Shown: positions 25,766-36,091 of the stretch, piece by piece | Layout of the letters: each line of letters begins with the position of its first letter | Position numbering within the stretch: the stretch's first letter is position 1 | Assembly (NCBI RefSeq): GCF_033436665.1 | Contig: NZ_JAWQFO010000002.1 | Location: 795,959 to 859,958, forward strand | Direction of reading: 5' to 3' | From: JAWQFO01 sp033436665 | GTDB lineage: Bacteria > Pseudomonadota > Alphaproteobacteria > Rhodobacterales > Rhodobacteraceae | Length of the DNA stretch: 64,000 bases | Position numbers and translations under genes: made by a program | Notes under the pieces: generated by a model | The model's input: the letters and a program-made list of their open reading frames with translations, nothing else | Databases searched by the model: none | What the model was told of the DNA's origin: nothing

Positions 25766-26468
25766 AGGCGGTCCTCGCCGTTGTCGCGCGCACGGCCATG
25801 ACCAGCGCGTTGACGGTGAAGGCGATGCCCAGAAGCACGATGCCGAGCGCAAGTGCCAGTTCGAGGTTCCCGCGCGAGGTCTCGAGCGCGATCGTCGTGG
25901 TCATGACCCGGGTCACGTGGTTGATGTTGCCGCCGACGATGATCACGGCGCCGACCTCGGCCACGGCGCGCCCGAAGCCCGCGAGGGCCACGGTCAGCAA
26001 GCTGTAACGCGCGTCCCAGAGCAGGGCGCCGAGCCGTTGGATGGGGCCGACGCCCAGCGATGCGAACTGCTCGGCGTATTCACGGTGCAGGTCCTCGACC
26101 ACTTGCCGCGTCAGCGCGGCGACGATCGGCGTAACGAGGATCGTCTGCGCGATGATCATTGCCGTGGGCGTGTAGAGCAGCCCTAGGATGCCCAGCGGGC
26201 CGGAGGCCGACAGCAGCATGTAAACCAACAGGCCGACTACGACCGGAGGCAGGCCCATCAGGGCATTGAGCAGAACGGACAGCAGCGTGCGACCCGGAAA
26301 CCGGAACGCGCCGACGGCGGCCCCAAGCGGCAGGCCCATCAGGCAGGCCAGAAACACGGCCGTCAGGGTCACGCGCAGCGACAGCGCGATGATCTCGGCA
26401 AGGTCCGGGTCGCCGGACAGGATCAGCGTCGCGGATGCGCCGAGCGTCGACCAGACACCGTCATTCAC
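25758..26468 (-). CDS. tupB: Tungstate ABC transporter permease
   Basis: About 236 residues from a GTG at 26468, which has AGGAGG nine bases upstream. Six hydrophobic helices are visible. TupB-type wording includes LSLRVTLTAVFLACLMGLPLG (approximate), GLPPVVVGLLVYMLLS, the coupling segment ASLGVGPIQRLGALLWDARY and GRAVAEVGAVIIVGGNI. First gene of the operon. Its promoter lies in 26469-26616, shared with divergent trmO. Confidence 0.92.
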   Translation of the reverse strand: MNDGVWSTLGASATLILSGDPDLAEIIALSLRVTLTAVFLACLMGLPLGAAVGAFRFPGRTLLSVLLNALMGLPPVVVGLLVYMLLSASGPLGILGLLYTPTAMIIAQTILVTPIVAALTRQVVEDLHREYAEQFASLGVGPIQRLGALLWDARYSLLTVALAGFGRAVAEVGAVIIVGGNINHVTRVMTTTIALETSRGNLELALALGIVLLGIAFTVNALVMAVRATTARTAYA

Positions 26469-26616
26469 TGCATGCGTTCCTCCTGTCGGGAAAAATTGCA
26501 CCAAAACGCGTAAGAATCCACATCAATCTGAAATAAGCGGTAACCGTCAGGCCGCCGGGCTTGCAGCGGCGATCCGGCCCTTGCATCACTCAGGCGAATA
26601 GACGGGGAGATCGAAG

Positions 26617-27099
26617 ATGCCAACAGACCGCGACCGCGACGCGCTCCGCCCGGGCGAGGTGGCGGTCGATGCCGGTGCGCCCGGCGATGCACGGCTGCGG
26701 TTCATCGGGCGCATCCACACGCCGTGGGCCACGCGCGACGACTGCCCGCGGCAGGGCCGGATGGACGGCCCCGAATGCCGGGTGGAGGTTTTTGCACCGT
26801 GGGACGCGGCGCTCAAAGGGCTGGAGGCCTACGAGACCGTCGAACTGCTTTACTGGCTCGATCGCGGACGGCGCGATCTTGTGCTGCAAAGCCCCAAAAG
26901 CGACGGTGTCACGACAGGTACCTTCGCCCTGCGCTCGCCGGTGCGGCCGAACCCGATCGGAACCTCGCTGGTGCGGCTCGTGAAGGTTTCGGGGTCGAAC
27001 CTGATCGTCCGCGGGCTCGACTGCCTGGACGGTACGCCTCTGGTCGACATCAAGCCCGACCGCTGCGAGTTTACCCCAAAGGCCCCGCCCAAGGGGTGA
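26617..27099 (+). CDS. trmO: tRNA (N6-threonylcarbamoyl-A37)-N6-methyltransferase (TrmO/TsaA family)
   Basis: 160 residues. TrmO core: FIGRIHTPWATRDDCPRQGR, ELLYWLDRGRRDLVLQ, GVTTGTFALRSPVRPNPIG and GLDCLDGTPLVDIKPD. Family members methylate t6A37 in tRNA-Thr with SAM, using a beta-barrel fold rather than a Rossmann fold. Some short homologues are found beside metal-oxyanion transporters. The divergent position from tupB may mean shared control. GGGGAGA precedes the ATG. Assignment to the family is firm; the exact tRNA role is by homology. Confidence 0.88.
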   Translation: MPTDRDRDALRPGEVAVDAGAPGDARLRFIGRIHTPWATRDDCPRQGRMDGPECRVEVFAPWDAALKGLEAYETVELLYWLDRGRRDLVLQSPKSDGVTTGTFALRSPVRPNPIGTSLVRLVKVSGSNLIVRGLDCLDGTPLVDIKPDRCEFTPKAPPKG

Positions 27100-27108
27100 C
27101 CGGGCACC

Positions 27109-27456
27109 TCAGGACAGCAGCTCTCCAAGCTTGTGCAGCAACTGTCGTTCGCGGAAGGGCTTGCGGATCATTTCGCGATGCGCGTGGCTCGGCGGCAGGT
27201 GCTCGGCGCTGTAGCCGGTCAGAAAGAAGAACGGAACCGACAGTTCGCTGAGTCTGTCTGCAATGTCGTCGCTGCGCTCCTGCGCGAGATTGAGATCCAA
27301 GATCGCCGCGTCGATCGAACCGCCGTCGATCAGTTTCATCGCCGATGCCACGTTTGCCGCGGGGCCGACGACTTCATATCCGGCCTGTTCGAGAATGGCT
27401 TCTATGTCCAGAGCGAGCAACGCCTCGTCATCAACAACCAGTACCTTCGACGCCAT
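27109..27456 (-). CDS. single-domain response regulator (receiver only)
   Basis: 115 residues from the ATG at 27456. It is a lone receiver: VLVVDDEALLALDIE (acidic pocket), AAILDLNLAQERS (phospho-Asp), FFFLTGYSAEHLP (switch Thr followed by GY, close to the FATGUY pattern of alphaproteobacterial stress receivers) and MIRKPFRERQLL (Lys). There is no output domain. A well-formed sigma-EcfG-type promoter sits about 90 bases upstream. Receivers of this group, such as SdrG, act in the general stress phosphorelay. The link to that pathway is inferred from motif plus promoter. Convergent with trmO, 9 bases apart. Confidence 0.85.
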   Translation of the reverse strand: MASKVLVVDDEALLALDIEAILEQAGYEVVGPAANVASAMKLIDGGSIDAAILDLNLAQERSDDIADRLSELSVPFFFLTGYSAEHLPPSHAHREMIRKPFRERQLLHKLGELLS

Positions 27457-27547
27457 GCGTGCCCCTGTATCTTCTTTTCTGCCACGGGGCTTCGCGCCGG
27501 TACCGCAGGCTTCGGACTTGCGACATCTGTAAAGACCCCTTGGGCGG

Positions 27548-27573
27548 AACGACGCATGTCGACATCCGGTTCC
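27548..27573 (-). promoter_or_regulatory. EcfG-type general stress promoter (GGAAC-N17-CGTT)
   Basis: Read on the minus strand, GGAAC (27573-27569), 17 bases, then CGTT (27551-27548) match the alphaproteobacterial sigma-EcfG consensus exactly. The predicted transcript would start near 27540 and lead into the receiver gene at 27456. Confidence 0.6.
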
Positions 27574-27644
27574 CCCGCGCGTTGGAATTTTTCTTGGGTT
27601 GCCGTGAGTCCGCCCGGAGTCATGCAGCATCGAGCAGGACCAGG

Positions 27645-28571
27645 TCAGGGGTCCGGAGGGGCGTCTGCCGGCATCTGCGCCCGGACCGCTTCGGCGGAGG
27701 TCCGAACGCAGTCCGCGATCTGGCGCAGGCGCGCGGCCAGCGGGCTTTGCGTGCGCCAGACCATCCCGATGGTGCGCGCGGGCTTGGGCGCGCGGAACCG
27801 GGCCACCGACACGTCAGCCGATTTCAGCTCGACCCCAAGCGCCATCTCGGGAATCAGAGTGACGCCGATCCCGGCACCGACCATCTGCACCAGCGTCGAC
27901 AGCGAGCTGCCGTCCATGAGTTCGCGCGATGTCGATTGCAGGTTGCAGAACGCCAGCGCCTGGTCGCGGAAGCAATGCCCCTCCTCGAGCAGCAGCAGAC
28001 GCATCTCGCGCAGGCGCTCGCGATCCGGGACCGGCTTGCCCGCATCCTCTCCGGGGCGCACGAGGACGAATTCCTCCGAGAACAGCGCGACCTCGGTAAA
28101 GGCCGGCTCGGACAGGGGCAGGGCGACGATCGCGGTGTCGAGCCGGCCTTCTTCAAGCTCTTGCATCAGCTTCGGCGTGACGGTCTCGCGGACGTGCACA
28201 TCGAGGCCCGGGTAAAGACGTGCCAGATCGCCGACGATACGGGGCAGCAGGTAGGGCGCGACCGTCGGAATGATGCCGATTCGCAGCGGGCCGGCCAGAC
28301 CGTCCCGAGCGGCGCGTGCGAGATCGCCGAGATCGTCGACCGAACGCAGGATGTCGCGCACACGCCCGGACAGCATCTCGCCGAAGCTGGTCAGCCGGAC
28401 CTGCCGCGCCGAACGTTCGAAAAGCCGGGTGCCGAGCACCTCCTCGAGATCGCGGATCTGCACCGACAGCGCCGGTTGCGAAATCGCGCAGGTCTCCGCC
28501 GCCCGCCCGAAATGCCCATATCGCGCCAGCGCCTGAAAGTATCGAAGCTGTTTCAGGGTGATGTTTGCCAT
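27645..28571 (-). CDS. oxyR: Hydrogen peroxide-sensing LysR-type regulator OxyR
   Basis: 308 residues. The LysR HTH is at the N-terminus (TLKQLRYFQALARYGHFGRAA and so on). The redox pair lies in EEGHCFRDQALAFC, matching Cys199 and Cys208 of the E. coli protein, which form a disulfide with peroxide. The gene is divergent from katG, the classic arrangement, with an inverted repeat over its own start codon. It should activate katG under peroxide and repress itself. The two cysteines make OxyR a much better call than a generic LysR. Confidence 0.95.
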   Translation of the reverse strand: MANITLKQLRYFQALARYGHFGRAAETCAISQPALSVQIRDLEEVLGTRLFERSARQVRLTSFGEMLSGRVRDILRSVDDLGDLARAARDGLAGPLRIGIIPTVAPYLLPRIVGDLARLYPGLDVHVRETVTPKLMQELEEGRLDTAIVALPLSEPAFTEVALFSEEFVLVRPGEDAGKPVPDRERLREMRLLLLEEGHCFRDQALAFCNLQSTSRELMDGSSLSTLVQMVGAGIGVTLIPEMALGVELKSADVSVARFRAPKPARTIGMVWRTQSPLAARLRQIADCVRTSAEAVRAQMPADAPPDP

Positions 28572-28587
28572 AGGCTCAGATTATGGC
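28567..28587. promoter_or_regulatory. inverted repeat GCCATA-N9-TATGGC at the oxyR start (putative OxyR operator)
   Basis: GCCATA (28567-28572) and TATGGC (28582-28587) form a perfect six-base inverted repeat that overlaps the oxyR initiation codon in the oxyR-katG gap. It has the size and ATAG/CTAT-like content of LysR half-sites. The remaining 28588-28827 stretch carries an AT-rich TATATTAA box near 28608-28615 that may be part of a promoter. Confidence 0.45.
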
Positions 28588-28827
28588 CTTCATCAGAAAA
28601 TCCAACTTATATTAATCGCCAGACCTTGCTAGAACATCTGCGGTGACCCGCGGCGGCCACCGGACGGGTGCGCTTGACAACGCGCCCGGGCAGACCGCCG
28701 GCACCATTTACGATCGGGAGTTGCGAGTCTCGGGGCAGGACACTGCGCCGGGCTCGCCGTCCCGGCCAATCCTTGACGGCCCCGTCCCGGGGCCGCTGTC
28801 CACCCAGAAGCCAGATCGGAGAGCAAC

Positions 28828-31023
<2,196 letters not shown>

Positions 31024-31043
31024 CCTCGGCGCAATCCGATAGC

Positions 31044-31077
31044 GGCGCGGCCGGTTCCCGGCCGCGCCATTTTCTTT
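31044..31077 (+). terminator. rho-independent terminator of katG
   Basis: GGCGCGGCCGG (31044-31054), loop TTC, CCGGCCGCGCC (31058-31068): a perfect 11-bp GC stem followed by ATTTTCTTT, 20 bases after the katG stop. Confidence 0.85.
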
Positions 31078-31084
31078 GTCGGGT

Positions 31085-31118
31085 GGGGGCGCTGCCCCCG
31101 GTCGCCCGTGCGGGCGAC
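31085..31118. repeat. paired hairpin extragenic palindrome
   Basis: GGGGGC-GCT-GCCCCC (31085-31099) is followed by GTCGCCCG-TG-CGGGCGAC (31101-31118), then CTCCCCCGGGATATTT. I recall CCCCCGGGATATTT-type tails as frequent extragenic repeats in Rhodobacteraceae. It lies between convergent katG and the cytochrome gene. Confidence 0.5.
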
Positions 31119-31158
31119 GCTCCCCCGGGATATTTCCGGAACCAGAGAGGGGCCTGGA

Positions 31159-33135
31159 TCAGTCCGATGCCGGGGGCGGGGTCAGGTCCATGGGCTGGCC
31201 GGTGAGGTCCGAGAGGGCACGCAGCAGCGATTCTGCCCCGGGATTGGCCGCCAGCGCCTCCTCGATGAGGGCGGTCGCGGCATCGCGCCGTCCTTCGGCA
31301 TCCGCGATGCGCGCAAGCATCATCCAGGCCGGAACCTGCTGGGGATCCAGCGTGACCGCTTCGCGGAAGGCGGCGCTGGCCATGGGCAGGTTGCGCATGG
31401 TCAGCGCAAGCCCGGCGAGGCGCATCTGGATCTCGGGGAAATCGGCCTGGTTGGCGAGGCTTTCGCGCCATTCGGCCATTGCGGCGTCGAGATCACGCTG
31501 CATGGCGTCGGGCAGGTAGGCGACCGGCGCGCCGAGCATCTGGCGCGCGGCGGTCATCCGTACGGCGCGGCTGGGATCGTCGAGCATCGGCACCACCCGG
31601 GTCACGCGCTGCTGCGCGCCGGCAATGCGCTGCAGGCTCGCGGCGGCGTCGCGGACCAGCGGATCCTCGTCCGACAGCAGCACCTCGGCCGCGTCGGCCG
31701 CCGCGGCGTCGCCGCCCTGCTCCAGCAGCCAGAGTGCGGTAGCGCGCACGATGCCCGGCGCATCGGTGTCGGCAGAAAGTGCGGCCAGGTCGGTTCCGGC
31801 GGCGTCGGGATTGATCCGGCCATGGGCCAGCGTTTCGCCGTAATGCGACGTGCGTTTGGCGGCGTCGGGATACCAGTCGGCGATGCGCGCGGCAGCCCAG
31901 GCTGGGTCGCGGTCCTCGTGGCAGTCGGTGCAGGCATCGGGCGCCCCGGTCTGCAGCGCGAGGTCGGGACGCGGGATGCGGAAGCTGTGATCGCGCCGGC
32001 CGTCGATGCCCATGTAGACACGCTCGATCATGTGGCAGCTCTTGCATTCTGCGCCGGGCGTGCCTTCGGGGTGGTGGTGGTGCGCGGGCGTGTCGTATTG
32101 GGCCATCGGCAGGCTCGGGAAGTCTGGGTTGCCGGCCGGCGAATGGCATTGGGTGCAGACCGCGTTCCCTTCGGCCACGAGCCGGGTGGAATGCGCGTCG
32201 TGGCAGTTGGTGCAACCGACACCCATCGCGTACATCTTCGATTGCAGGAACGAGCCGTAGACGTAGACTTCTTCGAGGATCTGACCGTCGGAGTGATAGA
32301 GACCGGGTCGCAGCAGCGAAAGGCCGTAGGCGTCGTGGTAGGGCGTGCCGGGCAGCGGGTTGCCGTTCCCGAAGGCCTCGCGGCGCGAATGGCAGCCGGC
32401 GCATTGCTGGATCGTGCTCTCGGTGCTGTCGAAATCGGCGCTGAACCCGTAGCTGTCGAGGCCTGCGCCCGAGACCGGAGCGCGCGTTTCGGCCCAGTCG
32501 AGATGCGCCTGCCCGGGACCGTGGCAGGATTCGCAGCCGACGCCGATCTCGGCCTGGGTCGAGCTGTAGCTGCGCGTGGTGGCGTCGTAGTTCTTCTCGA
32601 AACCGGTGGCGTGGCATTCGGCGCAGCGCGCGTTCCAGTTCTTGTAGGGTCCGGTCCAGTGCAGCCCGTCGGAGGGCGGCAGGGGCGTGTCGGGGTAGAG
32701 GTGGTACCATTCGCGCCGCCCGACATCCCAGACCACGTCGAAGCTTTGCAGGCGGCCGTCACCCGTCTCGAGCAGGTACTGCTGAAGCGGTCGGATGCCG
32801 GCGACCGAATGTACGCGGTATTCCTGCCGGCTGCCGTCGGCCTCGGTCACGTCGACGAAGTAGTCGCCATCGCGGATGCTGAAATCGACGATAATGCCGG
32901 TGCCCTCGAAGCGTGTGCCGTCGAAATCGGCAACAACCGTGTCGGGTCCGGGCAGCGTCCAGGCAAGGTGATGGTCAGAGCCGCGCCAGGCTTCCGCGGC
33001 GCTTTCGTGGCAGTCGATGCAGGTCTCGGATCCGACATAGGCCGGGTGATCCGACGGGGTCTGGGCAACGGCGGAGTATGCCAGCCAGACAAGCGCCAGA
33101 CACGTTTGCAGAGCCCTCGATCTCTTCGTTCTCAC
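31159..33135 (-). CDS. octaheme c-type cytochrome with HEAT/TPR-like C-terminal domain
   Basis: About 658 residues from the GTG at 33135, which has GGGAGG upstream and gives a clean signal peptide (MRTKRSRALQTCLALVWLAYSAVAQ in part). Eight CXXCH heme sites are visible: CIDCH, CAECH, CESCH, CAGCH, CTNCH, CTQCH, CKSCH and CTDCH. Residues beyond about 430 have no hemes but helical repeats (GIVRATALWLLEQGGDAAAA, then TPR-like SAAFREAVTLDPQQVPAWMM). The heme part resembles cytochrome c554/doca-type multiheme proteins. It is periplasmic, and its electron partner is unknown. No adjacent redox operon is present, so the role (nitrogen or sulfur oxide chemistry, or electron transfer) stays open. Confidence 0.85.
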   Translation of the reverse strand: MRTKRSRALQTCLALVWLAYSAVAQTPSDHPAYVGSETCIDCHESAAEAWRGSDHHLAWTLPGPDTVVADFDGTRFEGTGIIVDFSIRDGDYFVDVTEADGSRQEYRVHSVAGIRPLQQYLLETGDGRLQSFDVVWDVGRREWYHLYPDTPLPPSDGLHWTGPYKNWNARCAECHATGFEKNYDATTRSYSSTQAEIGVGCESCHGPGQAHLDWAETRAPVSGAGLDSYGFSADFDSTESTIQQCAGCHSRREAFGNGNPLPGTPYHDAYGLSLLRPGLYHSDGQILEEVYVYGSFLQSKMYAMGVGCTNCHDAHSTRLVAEGNAVCTQCHSPAGNPDFPSLPMAQYDTPAHHHHPEGTPGAECKSCHMIERVYMGIDGRRDHSFRIPRPDLALQTGAPDACTDCHEDRDPAWAAARIADWYPDAAKRTSHYGETLAHGRINPDAAGTDLAALSADTDAPGIVRATALWLLEQGGDAAAADAAEVLLSDEDPLVRDAAASLQRIAGAQQRVTRVVPMLDDPSRAVRMTAARQMLGAPVAYLPDAMQRDLDAAMAEWRESLANQADFPEIQMRLAGLALTMRNLPMASAAFREAVTLDPQQVPAWMMLARIADAEGRRDAATALIEEALAANPGAESLLRALSDLTGQPMDLTPPPASD

Positions 33136-33267
33136 CCAACGTCCTCCCGGCCTCTGCACCGGTTCAGAGAGGATCATTTGGCGCGGGAGTTCAAGTCACG
33201 TTCGGGACAGATCGGGAGGCGTGCGCGAACCCGCACGAAGTCCGCCGGTCAACGTATTGAAAGGCAT

Positions 33268-33297
33268 GAAAAAGCCGGGGAGACGGACCTCCCCGGC
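33268..33297 (-). terminator. rho-independent terminator of the pot operon
   Basis: On the minus strand, GCCGGGGAG pairs with CTCCCCGGC (nine-base stem, six-base loop, 33274-33297), followed by TTTTTC. It lies 20 bases past the potD stop. Confidence 0.85.
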
Positions 33298-33317
33298 GGC
33301 ACTGCGTCGCAGCGCGG

Positions 33318-34343
33318 TTACTTCTGGAGTTCGGTCCAGATCGCCGCGTAGTATTCCTGCGCCTTGGGCGAGCAGGTCGGCAGGAAGTGGCCCGCGCTCT
33401 TGAGGTCTTCCGGCACCACGATCTCGGGCGCATCCTTCATGTCCTCGGGCATGAAGGCATCCGAGCCGCTGATGCCGTTGGCGTAACGCGCGAAGGCCGA
33501 GACGAGGGCCGCGTTCTCGGGCTCCATGATGAAGTTCATGAACTGGTAGGCCTCGTCGACGTTCTGCGCGTCCGAGAGCAGCGCGACCGAGTCCATCCAG
33601 AAGACGAAGCCTTCCTTCGGATACCCGTACTTCACTTTCTCGTTCTGCAGCCGGGCGCGGAAGATCGCGCCGTTCCAGTAGACCGAGGCCATGACGTCGT
33701 TGGCGGCCATCTTCTCGGTCATGCCGTAGTCCATCGACAGCCACTTGGGCTTGGCCTCCAGCAGCTTGTCGCGGGCTTTCTTGAGGACCTCGGTGTCCTC
33801 GGTGCAGGGCTCGCCGCCGACATACATCAGCGTCAGTGAGATCACGTCATTCATCTCGGGCGTCACGTTGACCTTGCCGACGAGTTCCTCGGGCGGATCG
33901 AGGAAGATGGCCGAAGTGTTGATGTCGCCGTCATAGGCGTCGACGTTCACCGCCACGCCGGTCGAACCCCACTGCCACGGCACGGTATGGGAGCGGCCCG
34001 GATCCCACGGCACGTCGCGCCATTCGGGGGCGATGTTGGCGTGGTTGGGCAGCTTCGACAGGTCGAGCTCCTGGATCAGGCCTTTCTCGCGCCAGATCGG
34101 CACGTAGTTGGCCGAAGGCACAACGAGGTCGAAGCCCGCGCCGCCGGCCTCGACCTTCGCCAGTGCCGTGTCGTTGGAATCGTAGTCCGTGATGGTGACC
34201 TTGATCCCGGTCTCTTCCTCGAATTTCGCGATCAGTTCGGGGTTGGTGTAGTCACCCCAGTTGAAGAGCTGCAATTCGCCCTCTGCGCTGGCGAGGCTGG
34301 TGCCCGCCATCAGCAGGGCGACAGCCGATACGATGTTTCTCAT
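33318..34343 (-). CDS. potD: Spermidine/putrescine ABC transporter substrate-binding protein
   Basis: 341 residues with signal peptide MRNIVSAVALLMAGTSLASA. PotD/PotF features: LQLFNWGDYTNPELIAKFEEE (approximate), GFDLVVPSANYV, the PWQWGSTGVAVN segment and SDAQNVDEAYQFMNFIMEPE. It binds polyamines in the periplasm. AAGGAG precedes the ATG. It is the last gene of the operon (A, B, C, D order of transcription) and carries the terminator. Confidence 0.92.
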   Translation of the reverse strand: MRNIVSAVALLMAGTSLASAEGELQLFNWGDYTNPELIAKFEEETGIKVTITDYDSNDTALAKVEAGGAGFDLVVPSANYVPIWREKGLIQELDLSKLPNHANIAPEWRDVPWDPGRSHTVPWQWGSTGVAVNVDAYDGDINTSAIFLDPPEELVGKVNVTPEMNDVISLTLMYVGGEPCTEDTEVLKKARDKLLEAKPKWLSMDYGMTEKMAANDVMASVYWNGAIFRARLQNEKVKYGYPKEGFVFWMDSVALLSDAQNVDEAYQFMNFIMEPENAALVSAFARYANGISGSDAFMPEDMKDAPEIVVPEDLKSAGHFLPTCSPKAQEYYAAIWTELQK

Positions 34344-34374
34344 GGTACTCTCCTTGTTGGTCTTCGGTTTGTTA

Positions 34375-35178
34375 TCAGGTGCGTTTGCGCGTCAGCAGGA
34401 AGAACCCGGTCAACAGCGCGACGGTGAGCAGCAGCAGCAGGGTCGAGATTGCGTTGACCTCGGCCGAGACCGATCGGCGGATCTGCGCGAGCATGTAGGT
34501 GGGCAGCGTATCCTGCCCGGCGGATTTGACAAAGAGCGTGATGATGACGTCATCGAGCGAGGTCACGAAGGCGAGCATGAAGCCGGCCAGCGCCCCGGGC
34601 ATCAACAGGGGCAGGGTGATGTGCCGGAAGGTCTGCCAGGGCGAGGCGTAAAGGTCCGAGGCAGCGGTCTCGAGCGTGAGATCCATGCCTTCGAGCCGCG
34701 CGCGGATCGGCAGGTAGGCAAAGGGGACGCAGAAGGCGGCGTGGGCGGCGATCAGGTAGCCAAGACCCTGGTAGCCGGTGGCGACCTTGATCGAGGCGAA
34801 GAAGATCAGCAAGGCGACAGCGGTGACGATCTCGGGCACCATGAGCGGCTGGTTGATCATCAGGTAGACGAAGGTCTGGCCCTTGCTGCGCTTGCGCCGG
34901 GTGGTGCCGAGTGCTGCGAGCACCGCGACGCTGGTCGCGATGGTGGCCGCAGCGGTGGCGACGGTCAGCGACCGCATGGTGACTTCCTTGACCTGCTCGT
35001 TGTTCCAGGCCTTCGGGTACCATTGGAAGGAAAACCCTTCCCAGACCGCGATAGAAGTTCCGGAGTTGAACGAGAAGACCACCAGCATCGCGATCGGCAG
35101 GTAGAGCAGCACGAACACGATCACGGCGATCGTGGCGAAGCCGGGGATGCGCGAGACGGCGAAGCTGCGATCAGCCAT
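34375..35178 (-). CDS. potC: Spermidine/putrescine ABC transporter permease
   Basis: About 267 residues from the ATG at 35178; its start overlaps the potB end by 8 bases. Six helices are visible. PotC wording includes YLPIAMLVVFSFNSG, WEGFSFQWYPKAW, LMVPEIVTAVALLIFF, the coupling loop LETAASDLYASPWQTFRHIT and FVTSLDDVIITLFV. It forms the membrane channel with PotB. Confidence 0.92.
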   Translation of the reverse strand: MADRSFAVSRIPGFATIAVIVFVLLYLPIAMLVVFSFNSGTSIAVWEGFSFQWYPKAWNNEQVKEVTMRSLTVATAAATIATSVAVLAALGTTRRKRSKGQTFVYLMINQPLMVPEIVTAVALLIFFASIKVATGYQGLGYLIAAHAAFCVPFAYLPIRARLEGMDLTLETAASDLYASPWQTFRHITLPLLMPGALAGFMLAFVTSLDDVIITLFVKSAGQDTLPTYMLAQIRRSVSAEVNAISTLLLLLTVALLTGFFLLTRKRT

Positions 35179-36091
35179 GGGTGTTCGTCTCCCGGTTGGC
35201 GACGCGGACATAGAAGACGAGTGCGATGGCGACGATCACCAGAAGCGTGACCGAGAGCGCGGCGCCCAGCGGCCAGTTGCGGCCCTGACCGAACTGCAGC
35301 TCGATGAAGTTGCCGATCATCATGTTACGCCCGCCGCCCAGGATGCGCGGGGTCACGTAGGCCCCAAGCGAGGGAATGAAGACCAGGATCGAGCCCGCGA
35401 TGATGCCGGGCTTGACCACCGGCACGACGATGCGCCGCAGCACCTGCCAGCGCGAGGCGTAAAGGTCGTATCCTGCCTCGAGCAGCTTCATGTCGAAGCG
35501 GTCGATGGCGGCAAAGAGCGGCAGCACCATCAGGGGCAGGTAGACGTAGGTCATGCCGATGAAGACGGCGAGGTCCGAGTAGATGATCAGGAGCGGCGTG
35601 TCGATCACGCCGAGCCAGAGCAGGAAGGTGTTGAGGATGCCTTCGTTGCGGATGATCTGGTTGATCGCGAAGGTCCGGATCAGCAGATTGGTCCAGAACG
35701 GGATGGTGATCAGGAAGAGCCACGCGGCGCGTGCGCGGGGCGGGCGGGTCGCGATGAACCAGGCCGTCGGGAAACCCACGATGAAGGTGAAGAGCGTGGT
35801 CAGCAGCGACAGCTTCACCGAGCGCCAAAAGATCGACAGGTGCGCGTCGGCCAGCTGATAGGTTCCGTCGAAGATGTCGCGCGAATAGAGCGTGCCGATC
35901 CAGGCGTCGAGCGAGAATTCCCAGATCACGTTGCCGTACTGGCCCGGGGTCAGGAACGAGTAGACCACGATGATCAGCAGCGGGCCCGAGGCGGCCACGA
36001 TCAACAGGATCAGGGCCGGCAGCGACAAGAGCCAGGCATTTCGGCGGTCGCGCCGTGCGGCCGCGGCCTCGTTGGTGCCCGCGACGCTCAT
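35171..36091 (-). CDS. potB: Spermidine/putrescine ABC transporter permease
   Basis: 306 residues from the ATG at 36091, which overlaps the potA stop by four bases (ATGA). PotB features: LLSLPALILLIVAASGPLLI, the IPFWTNLLIRTFAINQII segment, YLPLMVLPLFAAIDRFD, LLEAGYDLYASRWQVLRRI and GAYVTPRILGGGRNMMIGN. Six membrane helices. Pairs with PotC. Confidence 0.92.
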   Translation of the reverse strand: MSVAGTNEAAAARRDRRNAWLLSLPALILLIVAASGPLLIIVVYSFLTPGQYGNVIWEFSLDAWIGTLYSRDIFDGTYQLADAHLSIFWRSVKLSLLTTLFTFIVGFPTAWFIATRPPRARAAWLFLITIPFWTNLLIRTFAINQIIRNEGILNTFLLWLGVIDTPLLIIYSDLAVFIGMTYVYLPLMVLPLFAAIDRFDMKLLEAGYDLYASRWQVLRRIVVPVVKPGIIAGSILVFIPSLGAYVTPRILGGGRNMMIGNFIELQFGQGRNWPLGAALSVTLLVIVAIALVFYVRVANRETNTHG

